Assembly: GCF_007859935.1 (NCBI RefSeq)
Contig: NZ_SJPO01000009.1
Coordinates: 124,001 to 188,000 of the forward strand
DNA length: 64,000 bases
DNA from: Posidoniimonas polymericola
GTDB lineage: Bacteria > Planctomycetota > Planctomycetia > Pirellulales > Lacipirellulaceae
Reading direction: 5' to 3'
Shown: one piece after another, positions 63,931-64,000 of the stretch
Numbering within the stretch: the stretch's first letter is position 1
How the letters are laid out: every line of letters starts with the position of its first letter
Position numbers and translations under genes: made by a program
Notes under the pieces: model-generated
What the model was told of the DNA's origin: nothing
The model's input: only the letters and a program-made list of their open reading frames with translations
The model's database searches: none

Positions 63931-64000
63931 CCTCTGCGCTACGTACTTGGTGATGCTTGATGGTCGGCTGCCTGGGCGGGCGGACGAGCGCGACCGCCGC

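Overview
The window is high-GC DNA (mid-60s percent by eye) from a planctomycete, most likely order Pirellulales and possibly a Lacipirellulaceae-type genome. The evidence is indirect but consistent: six secreted proteins with PEP-CTERM tails (several with dockerin-like repeats) plus an exosortase, NPY-motif membrane proteins, Cys-rich secreted repeat proteins, a GH5 and a PL9-like secreted enzyme, a PT-HINT/HNH toxin remnant, and many short dispersed palindromic repeats. I see no insertion sequence, phage, CRISPR array or rRNA. One tRNA (Gly, anticodon GCC) is present.

Layout. 1-5.4 kb: a truncated membrane-anchored ORF, an HTH protein whose tail is built from palindromic repeats, a radical SAM protein, two NPY-motif membrane proteins and a thioredoxin-trypsin fusion. 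5.7-7.9 kb: metG, followed by a large nested hairpin. 8-15.5 kb: a leftward exopolysaccharide operon (WbaP-like initiating transferase, three glycosyltransferases, an O-antigen-polymerase-like protein and a sulfotransferase) behind a near-consensus promoter with a long leader. 16.4-23.5 kb: a PEP-CTERM subtilase-like protein, scpA, two Cys-rich secreted proteins each with its own terminator, a lipoprotein and an ASCH protein. 23.6-27.1 kb: tRNA-Gly, tig, clpP1 and clpP2. 27.2-35.2 kb: membrane proteins of unknown role, a redoxin without catalytic cysteines, an NfeD-flotillin pair and a DUF2254 protein.

35.4-39.9 kb: a PEP-CTERM-like protein with a PEV variant, an exosortase and a TPR protein. 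This is the processing machinery for the PEP-CTERM proteins spread over the window. 40-41.2 kb shows decay: a frameshifted ORF remnant and a rhodanese gene cut by an in-frame TAG. 41.2-45.3 kb: an ABC exporter and glmS, divergently arranged. 45.3-46.3 kb is a gene-free patch of dispersed repeats. 46.3-47.5 kb: the C-terminal end of a polymorphic toxin (HINT plus HNH nuclease) with a probable immunity gene; its N-terminal part is missing. 47.8-50.7 kb: two PEP-CTERM proteins, one a GH5-type glycosidase. 51.1-57.2 kb: M50 protease, GAF-HD-GYP protein, a DUF4235 protein, and a YgfZ/LarA-like overlapping pair. 57.5-58.9 kb: a divergent phosphoglycerate kinase. 59-63.9 kb: a Uma2-family protein, a gene apparently split by an in-frame TAA, a PL9-like lyase and an NxxGxxAF-repeat protein, the last two with PEP-CTERM tails.

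The clearest themes are (1) surface biology: exosortase, its candidate substrates, sulfated exopolysaccharide and Cys-rich proteins; (2) proteostasis: Tig, two ClpPs and membrane proteases; and (3) short palindromic repeats that enter genes and supply codons or stop codons. The strongest candidates for something not well described are the Cys-rich protein pair, the exosortase with an adjacent PEV-type substrate, the orphan toxin/immunity cassette and the repeat-built tail of the HTH protein.
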